A stretch of 37,587 nucleotides of DNA, taken from Peptococcaceae bacterium. Its GTDB lineage: Bacteria > Bacillota > Desulfitobacteriia > Desulfitobacteriales > Syntrophobotulaceae. Position numbers and translations under genes: made by a program. Below, piece after piece: positions 25,624 through 35,183 of this stretch. The notes beneath the pieces were generated by a model. That model ran no database searches. It worked only from the letters and a program-made list of their open reading frames with translations, and was not told the DNA's origin. How positions within the stretch are numbered: position 1 is the first letter of the stretch; each line of letters begins with the position of its first letter. The stretch spans positions 1 to 37,587 of the forward strand of contig WRJI01000014.1 of NCBI GenBank assembly GCA_009778595.1, read 5' to 3'.

Positions 25624-26424
25624 ATGAACCTCATTAAAAAACTTCTTTCCGCCCTCTCACTTTGCGCTCTGCTCATCCTTAACGCCTGTTGCAGCGAACA
25701 AAAAGACTGCTCAGAGACCGCCGAATCCACGAAAGGCACAATTTACGAAATCGCCGGAACCTCCCCCGGCATATCCGGCCAGACCTGGGAAACCATGCAG
25801 GCTTGGCGCCGCCAATCTGTTCAATACGCCCGCCGGTATCGAAACCGTCTTTACATCAACGCCGAGACCACAACCCATACAGTCTACCTGACCTTTGACG
25901 ACGGTCCCGGCAGCCAAAACACCCCGATAATCTTGGATATCCTCACAGAACATGACGCTGCAGCCACTTTTTTCTGCACAGGAATAAGTATGCAAGCCTA
26001 TCCGGATATCCTCAAACAGATCGCCGACCGCGGCTTCACCATCGGTCTTCACGGCTGGGATCACCGCCGGTTCACCGATATGCCCGCCGCCGAAATAGCC
26101 CGACAAACAGACCGGAGCAACGACCTGCTCTTGAGTCTCACAGGGGTAACCGCGTCAATAACACGCCCGCCCTACGGAGCTATCAACGAAACCGTCATCG
26201 AAACTTTGGCGGCCCAAGACCACAAAATCTATCTTTGGTCCATAGATACCTTGGACTGGGGTCAAAAAGACCCCCAAGACATCCTGCGCAACATTCAAGA
26301 AAACCTTCGCCCCGGCGACATTATTCTCATGCACTGCGGCGACGGTCAACCGCAAACGGCTCGGATTCTTCCGGAAATTATCGAGTATATTCTTCTTGAG
26401 GGTTATTCTTTTGGTCGGTTGTGA
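25624..26424 (+). CDS. Polysaccharide deacetylase lipoprotein (NodB/PgdA-like)
   Basis: The 266-residue protein has a lipoprotein signal with LILNAC (Cys22). Its NodB domain shows motif 1 TFDDGPG (about 90-96), the zinc motif HGWDH (143-147), motif 3 RPPYG (181-185), motif 4 LDWGQKDP and motif 5 ILMHCGDG. Such enzymes remove acetyl groups from peptidoglycan or other wall glycans, often giving lysozyme resistance. All catalytic residues appear present. The last 22 bp overlap the end of the convergent protease gene. Confidence 0.93.
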   Translation: MNLIKKLLSALSLCALLILNACCSEQKDCSETAESTKGTIYEIAGTSPGISGQTWETMQAWRRQSVQYARRYRNRLYINAETTTHTVYLTFDDGPGSQNTPIILDILTEHDAAATFFCTGISMQAYPDILKQIADRGFTIGLHGWDHRRFTDMPAAEIARQTDRSNDLLLSLTGVTASITRPPYGAINETVIETLAAQDHKIYLWSIDTLDWGQKDPQDILRNIQENLRPGDIILMHCGDGQPQTARILPEIIEYILLEGYSFGRL

Positions 26425-27179
26425 GTGAGATTAATCGCCTCCAACCAAGCCACATAGATATCCTTCTCCCCGACCCCAAAAGCATCAATGAAATCCCCGG
26501 TCTGGAGCAACACAAGAATCTTTGACCAGCCGTATGTTCGATCCAAATATTCAATATAGGTTTGGGCATAGGTATACCCGTTGCTCTGGGAAAACACCAG
26601 TGGGTTCCCTGAACGCGTTTGAGCCAGAGTGGGCACATGTCCTCCGGGATTACTTGGAGGTTGGTCTCCATTCGTCAGATAGAGGGCAACGCCTTCATTT
26701 ATCCAGAGTCTCATATTCGGATTGATCACATAATTGTAGGCGTGAACCAATTCATGCAACGCCGTCAATTTAATCTCATCATAAGTATGTCCTTTGCCCG
26801 GATTAGCCGGAGATGTCAGCAAAACATTCGTGCCGCGATTGTCGCCGACATACCAGTCGAGACTCAGCACAAGGGCGACATAGCCGTACTTCTTAGTTTG
26901 GAAAGTGCTTTGTTTATCGTAGATATAGAGATTGACCGAGGGCGGCTCCTCCAACCCAAGTTTCTGCGCCAACCTTTTGTTTTCAACTTCCGTTAACGCG
27001 AACACATCTCTCGCGGCTTTTTCTTCGGCTTCATAATAGACAGTCACATAAGTGCCCCGAAAGATATGCATACCCCTTTCCTCCAATGAGAAGGTCGGAA
27101 CGAAAGATAATGCCGCAATAAGGAGCAGCCCCCCCAAACAAATCAAGCTCACCAAGACCATCATCCTTTTTATTGTCAC
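26403..27179 (-). CDS. Membrane-anchored gluzincin metalloprotease (peptidase MA-like)
   Basis: The 258-residue protein starts at GTG 27179 (AAGGGGGG seven bases upstream). A signal anchor (7-30) is followed by a peptidase MA-like domain. The zinc motif is LHELVHAYN (HELVH at 142-146), with the third ligand in WINEGVALYL (E162), which is the gluzincin spacing. Bacterial relatives act outside the membrane, often on wall or envelope proteins; the substrate is not known. It is convergent with the deacetylase gene and overlaps it by 22 bp at the 3' ends. Repeat copy E lies just upstream. Confidence 0.85.
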   Translation of the reverse strand: MTIKRMMVLVSLICLGGLLLIAALSFVPTFSLEERGMHIFRGTYVTVYYEAEEKAARDVFALTEVENKRLAQKLGLEEPPSVNLYIYDKQSTFQTKKYGYVALVLSLDWYVGDNRGTNVLLTSPANPGKGHTYDEIKLTALHELVHAYNYVINPNMRLWINEGVALYLTNGDQPPSNPGGHVPTLAQTRSGNPLVFSQSNGYTYAQTYIEYLDRTYGWSKILVLLQTGDFIDAFGVGEKDIYVAWLEAINLTHNRPKE

Positions 27180-27202
27180 ACATGATTGCCCCCCTTAGTC
27201 CC

Positions 27203-27297
27203 TTGCAGACGCGAAGCGTCAACAAAAAACAAGAAAATCCACATTCTGAATCCTGAATACTGAATACTGGATACTTGCGGTCGAAGACCGCATTAGA
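27203..27297. repeat. Two-hairpin intergenic repeat, copy E (compensatory stem change)
   Basis: Inverted relative to copy A: hairpin 2 (GACGC-GAA-GCGTC, 27208-27220), core, four CTGAATA-type units and hairpin 1 as GCGGTC-GAA-GACCGC (27277-27291). Both arms of the stem changed together relative to the other copies. The remaining 27298-27588 holds no gene, only a TTGACA box at 27362 and the inverted repeat described next. Confidence 0.9.
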
Positions 27298-27529
27298 TAC
27301 ATTATCAACCAAGTACGGGTCAGAAATCAAGGGAATACTGGGCTCATGGCAAATAAAACCATTGACACAGTCTTTCTAATAGTGAATTATAGTACATGAA
27401 GCGTCGTATAGCCTGTGCGAAAAGTCCCATCCGGCATTAAATCTTAGGCACTTCCCACTTAAAGCGTCTTATATGGCGTTTTAAAAATGTGCAAAATGGA
27501 TGTATACTATATTCATGGAGTCATTTTAC

Positions 27530-27564
27530 ACGAAAACGGGCTTCGCCTGCTATACGGTTTTCGT
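27530..27564 (+). promoter_or_regulatory. Inverted repeat upstream of the IclR gene, possible operator
   Basis: ACGAAAAC (27530-27537) and GTTTTCGT (27557-27564) form a perfect 8-bp inverted repeat with a 19-bp centre, 25 bp before the start codon. IclR regulators often control their own gene through such sites. A TATACT box lies just upstream (27504-27509). Confidence 0.4.
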
Positions 27565-27588
27565 AAATCAAACGAATGGAGTGTTCCT

Positions 27589-28383
27589 ATGAGCAACAAA
27601 TCATCATCCGAACATTTCCGATCCTCACATGTTCAATCTCTGGCGCGGGCACTGCATCTGATTGAAGTTATGACCGACTTCAAACAAGAGATCTCAGTCA
27701 CAGATCTCTCAAACAAACTCGGCTGGCCAAAAAGCACAACCTACGGCATCTTATCGACATTGCGGGATTATCGCTATATTGATCAATCCCCAACAACAGG
27801 ACGCTACAAAATTGGTGTGCGGTTTTTTGAGATCGGCAACATTGTCTCCCGCACCTGGGATATTCGCAATGTCGCTGTACCCCACATGCTCAAGCTCAAC
27901 GCCATCATCGGCGAGATTGTCCAACTTGCCACCGAGGATCACGGAGATGTTCTCTATCTGGAAAAAGTCGACACAACCAAAACCCTGAATATCGTCTCCG
28001 AACCGGGCGATCGATTACCCATGCATTGCAGCGGTTTGGGCAAGGTTCTCCTGGCCTACCGCAACAGTGCCGAGATTAACTATATTCTGTCCCACAAAGG
28101 CATGCCGGCCAAAACACCTCAAACCATTACAGATCCGGCTGAACTCAAAAAACAGCTGGAACTCATCCGGCAACAAAACCTCGCTATCGACGACAGAGAG
28201 ATCATGGACGATATTTGTTGCGTCGCCTCGCCAATATTTGATAACGAAGGCAAAGTCAAATTCGCCCTCAGCGTCTCCGGCAAACTCAACAATATGCATG
28301 GGCCGAAACGCGAACTGATTATTAGTTCTCTTGTGCAGTGTACCCGGGCTATTTCGGAGGATATGGGGTATGTATTCGGTTGA
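27589..28383 (+). CDS. IclR-family transcriptional regulator
   Basis: The start at ATG 27589 (GGAG seven bases before) gives 264 residues. A winged helix-turn-helix (about 12-75, with ISVTDLSNKLGWPKSTTYGIL) is followed by an IclR effector domain (about 80-262) with LPMHCSGLGKVLLAY and VASPIFDNEGKVKFALSVSG. IclR proteins bind small organic acids or aromatic compounds and often control catabolic genes. No catabolic gene is adjacent, so the target is unclear. It is monocistronic, convergent with the Fic gene. Confidence 0.95.
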   Translation: MSNKSSSEHFRSSHVQSLARALHLIEVMTDFKQEISVTDLSNKLGWPKSTTYGILSTLRDYRYIDQSPTTGRYKIGVRFFEIGNIVSRTWDIRNVAVPHMLKLNAIIGEIVQLATEDHGDVLYLEKVDTTKTLNIVSEPGDRLPMHCSGLGKVLLAYRNSAEINYILSHKGMPAKTPQTITDPAELKKQLELIRQQNLAIDDREIMDDICCVASPIFDNEGKVKFALSVSGKLNNMHGPKRELIISSLVQCTRAISEDMGYVFG

Positions 28384-28424
28384 CAGGGGTCTTCATCTGA
28401 CATCTGATTGCTTCGTTCCGCAGC

Positions 28425-29339
28425 CTACGTTAGGATATCCAGGAACTCTGTCAAGCGTGAGGTCATACAATCCGCCAGGAATTTAACCATCGGCATAGAG
28501 GCTTGTTCTTTATAGTAACTGTCGAAACAGTCGTAGTAGCGTTTTCTGTCTTCCAGGCGAATGACAATGGGCGGATAATTGTTTTGGAGCAGCATATAAT
28601 TAAGGAGCAGACGGCCTGTCCGGCCATTGCCGTCGACAAAAGGATGGATTCCCTCAAAATCGAGATGGAACAGAGCCGCGCTCTCCAGAGGGTGGCGTTT
28701 TTGTGCGATGTGTTCTTCAAGGAGCTGCTCCATTTGGCTTGGAACGAATAGCGGTTCCGGAGGCTCACAGCACGCGCCCAAGATACGGATGGGGATCTTG
28801 CGGTAGACACCTTTATCGTTGGGGCGGTCAATCAACACAAGGGAATGAACGTTTTTAATCACTTGTTCACTCAAAGCCTCTTTGTTGAGAACAAGCCTCT
28901 GAATATACGCGAAAGCATCTTTGTGACCTACGATTTGCAGATGATCTTTGAGGGGCCTATGTTCGACGACCATGCCCTCCAGAACCAGAGCCGTCTCCTG
29001 CATGGTCAGGGCGTTGCCTTCCATTGCATTGGAATGGTAAGTGAAGTCCACCAGGAATTCTTCCCGGACTCGCTTCTGTTCGCCGGCGGTCATGGGCCGG
29101 CGGCGGTCCAGTTCGTCCTTCAATGCATCCACACGGGAAAATGCTCCGGCAGCATCCTGGCTGATAATCCTTCCCCGCAAGGTCCGTCCGTCAATAGGTT
29201 TGGCTGCATGGGAAGGGATCAGGTAAGAACGGCCGATTTTGACAACCCCTTCAATCTTGCCTTTTTCGCAGAGCACCCGGGCTCGCCGATCCGATAGACC
29301 CCAGAGTTCCGATGCCTGCTTGACGCTCATATACTCCAT
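28425..29339 (-). CDS. Fic-domain protein with N-terminal helix-turn-helix
   Basis: ATG at 29339 (GAGGTG upstream) gives 304 residues. Residues 1-45 resemble a MerR/excisionase-type DNA-binding helix (MSVKQASELWGLSDRRARVL, then KIGRSYLIP). The Fic core has the motif IHPFVDGNGRTGR (about 231-243); its His, Asp, Asn and Arg residues support AMP transfer to target proteins. The inhibitory motif Ser-x-x-x-Glu-Gly (SNAMEG, 103-108) lies ahead of the core, so this is a self-inhibited class II Fic. The target is unknown; the DNA-binding head suggests autoregulation. Confidence 0.93.
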   Translation of the reverse strand: MEYMSVKQASELWGLSDRRARVLCEKGKIEGVVKIGRSYLIPSHAAKPIDGRTLRGRIISQDAAGAFSRVDALKDELDRRRPMTAGEQKRVREEFLVDFTYHSNAMEGNALTMQETALVLEGMVVEHRPLKDHLQIVGHKDAFAYIQRLVLNKEALSEQVIKNVHSLVLIDRPNDKGVYRKIPIRILGACCEPPEPLFVPSQMEQLLEEHIAQKRHPLESAALFHLDFEGIHPFVDGNGRTGRLLLNYMLLQNNYPPIVIRLEDRKRYYDCFDSYYKEQASMPMVKFLADCMTSRLTEFLDILT

Positions 29340-29491
29340 GTGTACACCTCGTTCTCTTTGGAGTATATCCAATTTTTAGTATTTTTATGAATTCCCTGAT
29401 GGAGGGTCGGGTATGCCCCCATAACCAATACCAGCATATAACGTTTAGCGCCAAAAGACAAGATTGATGTAACGGATACCGACGGATCCCT

Positions 29492-29530
29492 GTGACGCCT
29501 CCATGACGCCTCCGCGACGCCGCCGTGACG
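29492..29530. repeat. Short direct repeats of GACGCCTCC
   Basis: Three 11-bp units (GACGCCTCC twice and GACGCCGCC once) plus a partial one lie just upstream of the rhodanese promoter. They could bind a regulator; nothing else supports this. Confidence 0.5.
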
Positions 29531-29538
29531 GACCGGAT

Positions 29539-29568
29539 TTGCACAACCGCCTCCCCTGCTGATATACT
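29539..29568 (+). promoter_or_regulatory. Sigma-A promoter for the rhodanese gene
   Basis: TTGCAC (29539-29544), an 18-bp spacer and TATACT (29563-29568). The predicted start is about 17 nt before the ATG, with an AGGGG ribosome site between. Confidence 0.7.
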
Positions 29569-29591
29569 GACTAAAAAAAGGGGATGATAAG

Positions 29592-29915
29592 ATGTTTTTC
29601 TCAAACCGATCGACTATTTCGCCTCAAAAGGCGCATGAAATCATGGGTCAAGCTGATCCATACCTCCTTCTGGATGTCCGCACACCGGAGGAATACAAGC
29701 AGATTAGAATCGACGGCGCCAAATTGCTGCCGGTTGACGAGCTGGCACGCCGCGCCCCATCTGAATTGCCCGACAAGAATATCCTTATCCTGATCTATTG
29801 CCAAAGCGGCATGCGGGCCACTCAAGCTGTTAAGATTCTTACAAAAATGGGCTACACCAACGTGGTCAGTTTTGGCGGCATTATCAATTGGCGCTATGGC
29901 ACGACCAGAGGATAG
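29592..29915 (+). CDS. Single-domain rhodanese-like protein
   Basis: The 107-residue protein is one rhodanese domain: YLLLDVRTPEEYKQIRIDGA (21-42) and the active-site loop YCQSGMRA with the sulfur-carrying Cys70. Such small cytoplasmic rhodaneses move sulfane sulfur for cofactors or redox control. The ATG at 29592 has AGGGG eight bases upstream. It is monocistronic and converges on uvrA with a 22-bp gap. No partner thiol enzyme is near. Confidence 0.92.
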   Translation: MFFSNRSTISPQKAHEIMGQADPYLLLDVRTPEEYKQIRIDGAKLLPVDELARRAPSELPDKNILILIYCQSGMRATQAVKILTKMGYTNVVSFGGIINWRYGTTRG

Positions 29916-29937
29916 GGGAAGTCAGAGGCCGAACTAC

Positions 29938-32862
29938 TTAAGACTCCACCAAGATCCGTCTCAAGTATTCCCCCGTATACGAGGCCTCGCACGCCGCCAC
30001 CTCTTCCGGTGTCCCCGCCACAACAACCGTTCCGCCCCGGTCGCCTCCCTCGGGACCCAAGTCGATAATATAGTCGGCGGTCTTGATGACTTCCAGATTA
30101 TGCTCAATCACCAACACACTGTCGCCGCCTTCCACCAGCCGGTGCAAGATCGTCAGCAGTTTGTCCACATCCGCGATATGCAACCCGGTTGTTGGTTCAT
30201 CCAACACATACAGCGTTTTCCCTGTGCTCCTCCTGGCCAGTTCCGTGGCCAACTTGACCCGCTGAGCCTCCCCTCCCGACAACGTCGTTGCGGGTTGTCC
30301 CAGCTTGATATAGCCAAGACCCACATCATACAGAGTCTGAATCTTGCGCTGAATCCGCGGCACCGCCGCAAAAAACGCCAGAGCCTCTTCCACCGTGCTG
30401 TCCAGAATCTCAGCAATGGACAAGCCTTTATATTTGATTTCCAACGTCTCCCGATTGTACCGACGACTTTGGCAAACCTCACAAGGTACATACACGTCCG
30501 GCAAAAAATGCATTTCGATCTTAATGATCCCATCACCCCGGCAGGCTTCGCAACGCCCCCCTTTGACATTGAAACTGAAACGCCCCTGTTTGTACCCCCT
30601 CACCTTGGACTCAGGTACCTGGGAATAGAGCTCCCGGATATGGTCAAACACACCGGTATAAGTCGCCGGATTAGAACGGGGCGTTCGCCCGATAGGAGAT
30701 TGATCGATATTGATAATCTTGTCAATATGTCCCAGACCGTCGATACTCTCGAACTCTCCGGGCCGGACACGGCTTTTCAGCTTAAGTCCCTCCTGGGCTC
30801 CTTTGATGAGAATCTCGTTCACCAGGGTACTTTTGCCCGAACCGGAAACCCCCGTCACGCAGGTGAACACCCCCAAAGGAACATCAACATCAAGGTTTTT
30901 TAGATTATTCTCTGCGGCGCCCCGCACCGACAACCACTTGTCCCCGGGCACCCGGCGCAGCAACGGGATCGGGATCTCCCTTTTCCCGCTATGATACTGT
31001 CCTGTCATCGAAGCCTCATTGGCCACAATATCCGCCAACGTGCCCTGAGCCACCACCTCGCCGCCGTGAGCTCCGGCCCCCGGCCCGATATCGATGATAT
31101 GGTCGGCTTCCCGCATGGTTTCATCGTCATGCTCAACCACCAGCAGGGTGTTCCCCAAGTCCCGCAACTTCTTCAAAGTGCTGAGCAGGCGTGCGTTGTC
31201 CCGTTGATGCAAGCCTATACTGGGTTCATCCAGAACATAGAGAACCCCCATCAGACTGGATCCGATCTGAGTCGCCAAACGAATGCGCTGGGCCTCTCCG
31301 CCGGATAACGTCCCAGCCGCCCTGTCCAAAGTCAGATACTCCAACCCCACATCAATAAGAAACCCCAATCGTTCCAACAGCTCCTTGAAAATCCGGCGGG
31401 CAATGGTTTCCTCCCGGGTGCTGAGGGTCAGCTCTTTCAAAAACCGCAACGCCTCTGTTACCGGCAACCGGGTATACTCATAAATTGATAACCCTCCGAC
31501 TTTAACAGCCAAAGCTTCGGGCTTAAGCCGCCGACCGCCGCAAGCCGGACAGAGTTTTTCCGACATATAGCGTTCCATCTCGCCCCGGACATAATCGGAA
31601 GCCGATTCCCGATAGCGTCTCTGAAAATGCGGCAGCAATCCCTCGTAAGCCGACCGCCAGACCCGGCTCTCCCCCATCACATTGATATAGGAAAACGTTA
31701 TCATCTCCGTCGTTCCGTTAACCAACCGCTCCCATTGTTCTGCCGTCATATCCGCCACAGGAGCGTTTATATCGATACCCTGGCTGGTCGCGAAACTGCG
31801 CAGCATTGCCGGATAATAAGTGGATGTTGAATTCGCCCAGGGGGCGATGGCCCCTTCGCTCAGGGATTTGTTCCTGTCCGGAATAATCAGGTTCATATCC
31901 GGCTCCAGGTGAGCTCCCAAACCTGTACAAGAGGGACACGCCCCGTAAGGGGTATTGAACGAGAATAGCCGAGGGGCGATTTCGTCCAAGGCAATACCAC
32001 AATCAGGGCAAGCAAAATTTTCGCTATAAGTCAACAATTCCTCGGTGCTGTCGGCGTTGTCTGAACTGTCGGTGATGTCGCTCCTGTCGGTCCTGTCGCT
32101 CCTGTCGGATGGCCCACCGCCCGGGTCCCCCGTCCGCGCTCTCGTCAACAAAACCAACACCGTCCCCTCCCCCATCTTCAACGCAGCTTCCAAGGATTCC
32201 GACAACCGGGCGGCGCTGTCCCCTTTGAGGACGATGCGATCCACAACGGCTTCGATGGAGTGTTTTTGGGTCTTGGTCAGAACCAGATCCGTTTCTTCAG
32301 TCAGATCGACAATAGCCCCGTCCACCCGGGCCCGAACATAGCCATTCTTGCGAATGGTCTCCAGCACCTTGCTATGCTCCCCTTTCCGCCCCCGCACCAG
32401 TGGTGCCAGAATATGTAGGCGGCTGCGCTCGGGATAAGCCATAATCTGGTCCACCATCTGCTGCACTGTTTGTTGGGCAATCTCTTTCCCGCACTTGGGG
32501 CAATGAGGGTGGCCGATCCGGGCGTACAACAGTCGCAAATAATCATACACCTCTGTTACCGTGCCCACTGTCGACCGGGGATTGCGGCTGGTGGTCTTCT
32601 GGTCGATAGAAATGGCCGGCGACAGCCCCTCAATGGAATCCACATCCGGTTTATCCATCTGGCCCAAGAACTGTCGGGCGTAGGAGGACAGAGACTCCAC
32701 ATAGCGTCTCTGTCCTTCCGCATAAATGGTATCAAAAGCCAAGGAAGACTTCCCCGACCCGGACAATCCCGTAATCACAACAAGTTGGTTGCGGGGTATG
32801 TCGACGTTCATATTTTTGAGGTTGTGGACCCGGGCACCCCGGACTTTAATATGATCCGGCAT
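29938..32862 (-). CDS. uvrA: Excinuclease ABC subunit A (UvrA) with low-complexity insert
   Basis: The 974-residue protein scans for DNA damage with UvrB in nucleotide excision repair. It has two ABC ATPase modules: Walker A GLSGSGKS (32-39) with signature [16 protein letters not shown], and a second with [13 protein letters not shown] and [16 protein letters not shown]. Zinc-finger Cys pairs are CPKCG (121-125), CPDCG and, near the C-terminus, CEACRGDG with CEVCQ. Residues about 243-274, ahead of the CPDCG finger, are an insert of Ser-Asp-Arg-type repeats; standard UvrA is shorter by about this amount. Start: ATG 32862, nine bases after GGAGG; ATG 32871 is too close to that site. uvrB is not adjacent. 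Confidence 0.97.
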   Translation of the reverse strand: MPDHIKVRGARVHNLKNMNVDIPRNQLVVITGLSGSGKSSLAFDTIYAEGQRRYVESLSSYARQFLGQMDKPDVDSIEGLSPAISIDQKTTSRNPRSTVGTVTEVYDYLRLLYARIGHPHCPKCGKEIAQQTVQQMVDQIMAYPERSRLHILAPLVRGRKGEHSKVLETIRKNGYVRARVDGAIVDLTEETDLVLTKTQKHSIEAVVDRIVLKGDSAARLSESLEAALKMGEGTVLVLLTRARTGDPGGGPSDRSDRTDRSDITDSSDNADSTEELLTYSENFACPDCGIALDEIAPRLFSFNTPYGACPSCTGLGAHLEPDMNLIIPDRNKSLSEGAIAPWANSTSTYYPAMLRSFATSQGIDINAPVADMTAEQWERLVNGTTEMITFSYINVMGESRVWRSAYEGLLPHFQRRYRESASDYVRGEMERYMSEKLCPACGGRRLKPEALAVKVGGLSIYEYTRLPVTEALRFLKELTLSTREETIARRIFKELLERLGFLIDVGLEYLTLDRAAGTLSGGEAQRIRLATQIGSSLMGVLYVLDEPSIGLHQRDNARLLSTLKKLRDLGNTLLVVEHDDETMREADHIIDIGPGAGAHGGEVVAQGTLADIVANEASMTGQYHSGKREIPIPLLRRVPGDKWLSVRGAAENNLKNLDVDVPLGVFTCVTGVSGSGKSTLVNEILIKGAQEGLKLKSRVRPGEFESIDGLGHIDKIINIDQSPIGRTPRSNPATYTGVFDHIRELYSQVPESKVRGYKQGRFSFNVKGGRCEACRGDGIIKIEMHFLPDVYVPCEVCQSRRYNRETLEIKYKGLSIAEILDSTVEEALAFFAAVPRIQRKIQTLYDVGLGYIKLGQPATTLSGGEAQRVKLATELARRSTGKTLYVLDEPTTGLHIADVDKLLTILHRLVEGGDSVLVIEHNLEVIKTADYIIDLGPEGGDRGGTVVVAGTPEEVAACEASYTGEYLRRILVES

Positions 32863-32867
32863 GGAAT

Positions 32868-33413
32868 TCATCCTCCGTTGATTTTAAAACTCTTCAGAGT
32901 GTTCGTCACCTTGTCTTTATTGGCGTCATAGACCTCTTTGCTCATCAAGATCTCCGCAAAATAGTATTCATGGGTATCCGTTCCCGGATTATAGTCGAAA
33001 GCCCGCACAATATCGGCGCTATCCGCAGCAGGATCATAATAGAGGGTTGCCGGCACGCCGCTATCTGTAATCAGCACACCGCTTTTGGTGTAGGACTCTT
33101 CAAAAGCCTCATAGAAAGCATCTTCATGGGTCATGGTAAACCGAATGATTTCCCGGTCGCTTCCCACCTCCAGTGTTAAAACGCGCGGATCTGCCCCGGT
33201 GATATCTTCTTTGAGCTTCCAATCCTCGGGATACTCAAGAGCAATCCGTCCAAACTCGGGAACCGCGGATTCGTATTGGGTAACATAGTACCCCCCCTCA
33301 GGAGGATTGTTTGTTCCGTCACTCTGTATATCTGACGGATCTCCTCCGCATGAAGCGAAGGATAAGAGAACTCCGGTAACCAAAATGAGTAGCCCAAGTT
33401 TCTGAATCTTCAA
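32868..33413 (-). CDS. Lipoprotein of unknown function
   Basis: The 181-residue protein has a lipoprotein signal (LLSFASC, Cys near residue 22), a Gly/Pro/Asn-rich linker and a compact domain ([40 protein letters not shown]). The domain recalls the small 'PsbP-like' lipoprotein folds, but this is a weak resemblance. The start is TTG at 33413, nine bases after AGGAG. Its stop lies just before the uvrA start, so the two are probably one message. Cell-envelope location is certain from the signal; function is not known. Confidence 0.75.
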   Translation of the reverse strand: MKIQKLGLLILVTGVLLSFASCGGDPSDIQSDGTNNPPEGGYYVTQYESAVPEFGRIALEYPEDWKLKEDITGADPRVLTLEVGSDREIIRFTMTHEDAFYEAFEESYTKSGVLITDSGVPATLYYDPAADSADIVRAFDYNPGTDTHEYYFAEILMSKEVYDANKDKVTNTLKSFKINGG

Positions 33414-33522
33414 TAAAGAACACTCCTTCCGTTATTCTTGCATATTTCATGCTATCCCGTCTATTGTCTCTTTTATCATGTCTGTTGTCAATTGATTAGG
33501 TGAGTTTAACAGAAGGGTAATA

Positions 33523-33550
33523 TTGACAAAGTGACATGAGACGTCATAAT
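33523..33550 (+). promoter_or_regulatory. Sigma-A promoter for the downstream lipoprotein gene
   Basis: TTGACA (33523-33528), a 16-bp spacer and CATAAT (33545-33550), giving a leader of about 90 nt. Confidence 0.7.
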
Positions 33551-33645
33551 AGAGCTTAAGAAAGTGTGAAAGAACCTCATAGCAGTACTTTCATGCGGTA
33601 TTTGCGCACCAATAGGAGCGCGGGCAGTAAAGGAGCTCTTAATTC

Positions 33646-34569
33646 ATGAATACATTTCAAAAAAAATCAGCCTTCACTATGTTGACCGTAATCCTGGTTT
33701 CGATTTTGATCTCAATGTTACTAACCGCCTGCACCAAGACCACCGTCTCCCCCTATCCCTTCGTCGAGGCTAAAGGCGAGAACACGATCTTGCTGATCGA
33801 CCGAATTAACGAAACACAGTTTTCTTACGACACCGAAACCTATCAAGTTGTCGAAACAATGGACCCCAAATATACCGTCTATCCCGGTGACCTTGTGCAT
33901 CCTTTCCACACAGTCGGACCCACCCCGCAAACCTCCTCTGCGCCGATCCAAACCGGCTACTGCATTATTAACCTGCAAGAGAAACAGGTCACCATAGAAC
34001 AGCTCCTATCCGCCGGTGAAATCATCTATCCCCTAGCTTTTTCCGACAACCACTTATTCTTTATGAAAAGTCAAGCCGGCACCTCTCTAAAAGACGTTGT
34101 CCGTTATGACCCGGCAACCAATACCCTCACCGAGTATCCCCATCTGCAAGGCTATATCACTTATGGTGCTGTCAGCGGCGACACACTGTACTACACCGTC
34201 TTTACCGAGATCGGCCAAAGCTACACCCTTTACCAAGCGGATTGCACCGACGAGAACACCCGACCCCAAATGGTGCGGGACGGACTTAACCGTACCGAGA
34301 TCTACACCCAAGGCAATGACTTGTATCTCGCTGACAATCGTTACCTTTATTGCGGTGAAAAGCGCCTGCGCAAAGAATCGTTAAACTATTTCATCGGCGA
34401 CAAGTACCTTCTCCAATATGTTGCATCCGGCACAGAATTCGACGCCGTCATCCTGAATACGGAGACCGGGGAGACCGTCAAACGGGCTCCCGGCATCCTG
34501 GGCGTCTCCGCAACCGATAAGGAAATCATCATGTACTGCCAAGGTGACATCGAGAGGTTTCAACACTAA
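33646..34569 (+). CDS. Lipoprotein with beta-propeller-like repeats
   Basis: The 307-residue protein begins with a lipoprotein signal (ISMLLTAC, Cys29). The rest is strand-rich with recurring blade-like segments (NTILLIDRINETQFSYD, DNHLFFMK, GDTLYYTVF, GNDLYLADNRYLYC), as in surface proteins that read out key-value pairs. No catalytic motif is visible. An AAGGAG site precedes ATG 33646. The stop TAA (34567-34569) lies in a fragment of the two-hairpin repeat (copy F). It is transcribed away from the uvrA unit. Confidence 0.75.
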   Translation: MNTFQKKSAFTMLTVILVSILISMLLTACTKTTVSPYPFVEAKGENTILLIDRINETQFSYDTETYQVVETMDPKYTVYPGDLVHPFHTVGPTPQTSSAPIQTGYCIINLQEKQVTIEQLLSAGEIIYPLAFSDNHLFFMKSQAGTSLKDVVRYDPATNTLTEYPHLQGYITYGAVSGDTLYYTVFTEIGQSYTLYQADCTDENTRPQMVRDGLNRTEIYTQGNDLYLADNRYLYCGEKRLRKESLNYFIGDKYLLQYVASGTEFDAVILNTETGETVKRAPGILGVSATDKEIIMYCQGDIERFQH

Positions 34570-34593
34570 TGCGGGCTACGCCCGCTAGTATTC
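34566..34593. repeat. Two-hairpin repeat, fragment F (hairpin 1 only)
   Basis: CTAATGCGGGC-TAC-GCCCGC followed by TAGTATTC matches the hairpin-1 end of the dispersed repeat, including the flank CTAAYGCGGGC. The internal array and hairpin 2 are missing. The TAA in the flank is the stop codon of the lipoprotein gene. Confidence 0.75.
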
Positions 34594-34662
34594 GCGCTCT
34601 TTGGGTGCCACTGAATTGGGTTTTTTAGGGATTGTACCAGGATCATTGTCCGAAGTTGAGGC

Positions 34663-35096
34663 TCATTTGTCCTCGTCAAGGCGTGCCCGCAGTTCCGCGA
34701 TGAGCAACGCTTGCTCCGCAAGCGCCGTATCTTTTTCCGCAAGCGCCGTATCTTTTTCCGCAAGAGCCGTGGCTTGTTCCGCAAGCGCAGTGTCTTTTTC
34801 CGAGACAACTCCCAGCCACTTTTCGCGCTCAGCCTTTTCGCCTTCGGCTTTGCCTTCGGCCCTGCCGGTGTCTCTTGCCCATTCTTCACGACTCTCATTA
34901 TCCATCCGCTCCTTCTCACGGGCTTCGTAGAGAAGGCGGGTTCTTTCATCTGCGGATAATTCCATGAGCCGTACAACGGCTTTCTTGATTAAGGGATCTT
35001 TGTTGGCTACAGCTTCCAATTCGATCTCTCCTTCCGCTCTGATAAATCTCATCCAGTATAGTAATCTTTCGGCACGATACTTCGTCAGTCCCTCCT
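34663..35096 (-). pseudogene. C-terminal fragment of an Rpn-family gene
   Basis: From about 35096 the frame reads KYRAERLLYWMRFIRAEGEIE, then VANKDPLIKKAVVRLMELSADE and a charged tail. This is the C-terminal third of Rpn nucleases. The tail has a seven-residue repeat (EKDTALA/EQATALA), probably a coiled coil that changes length by 21-bp units. A stop (TAG) lies just upstream in frame, and the middle third is missing. The N-terminal part lies beyond the IS element at 36430-36699. ATG 35052 gives a 129-residue product, which would lack the nuclease. Confidence 0.8.
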
Positions 35097-35183
35097 AGCA
35101 GACGCCCGGTTTGCGTCGTCGGTTCTTCCTTGCCTCGTGCCGAAATACTTGCAATCTATTAGGCGATTTGGGAGTGGTAGAGT

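Noticed and set aside
27031-27330. 99-residue minus-strand frame upstream of the gluzincin
   Set aside because: It overlaps the protease gene in another frame and starts inside repeat copy E.
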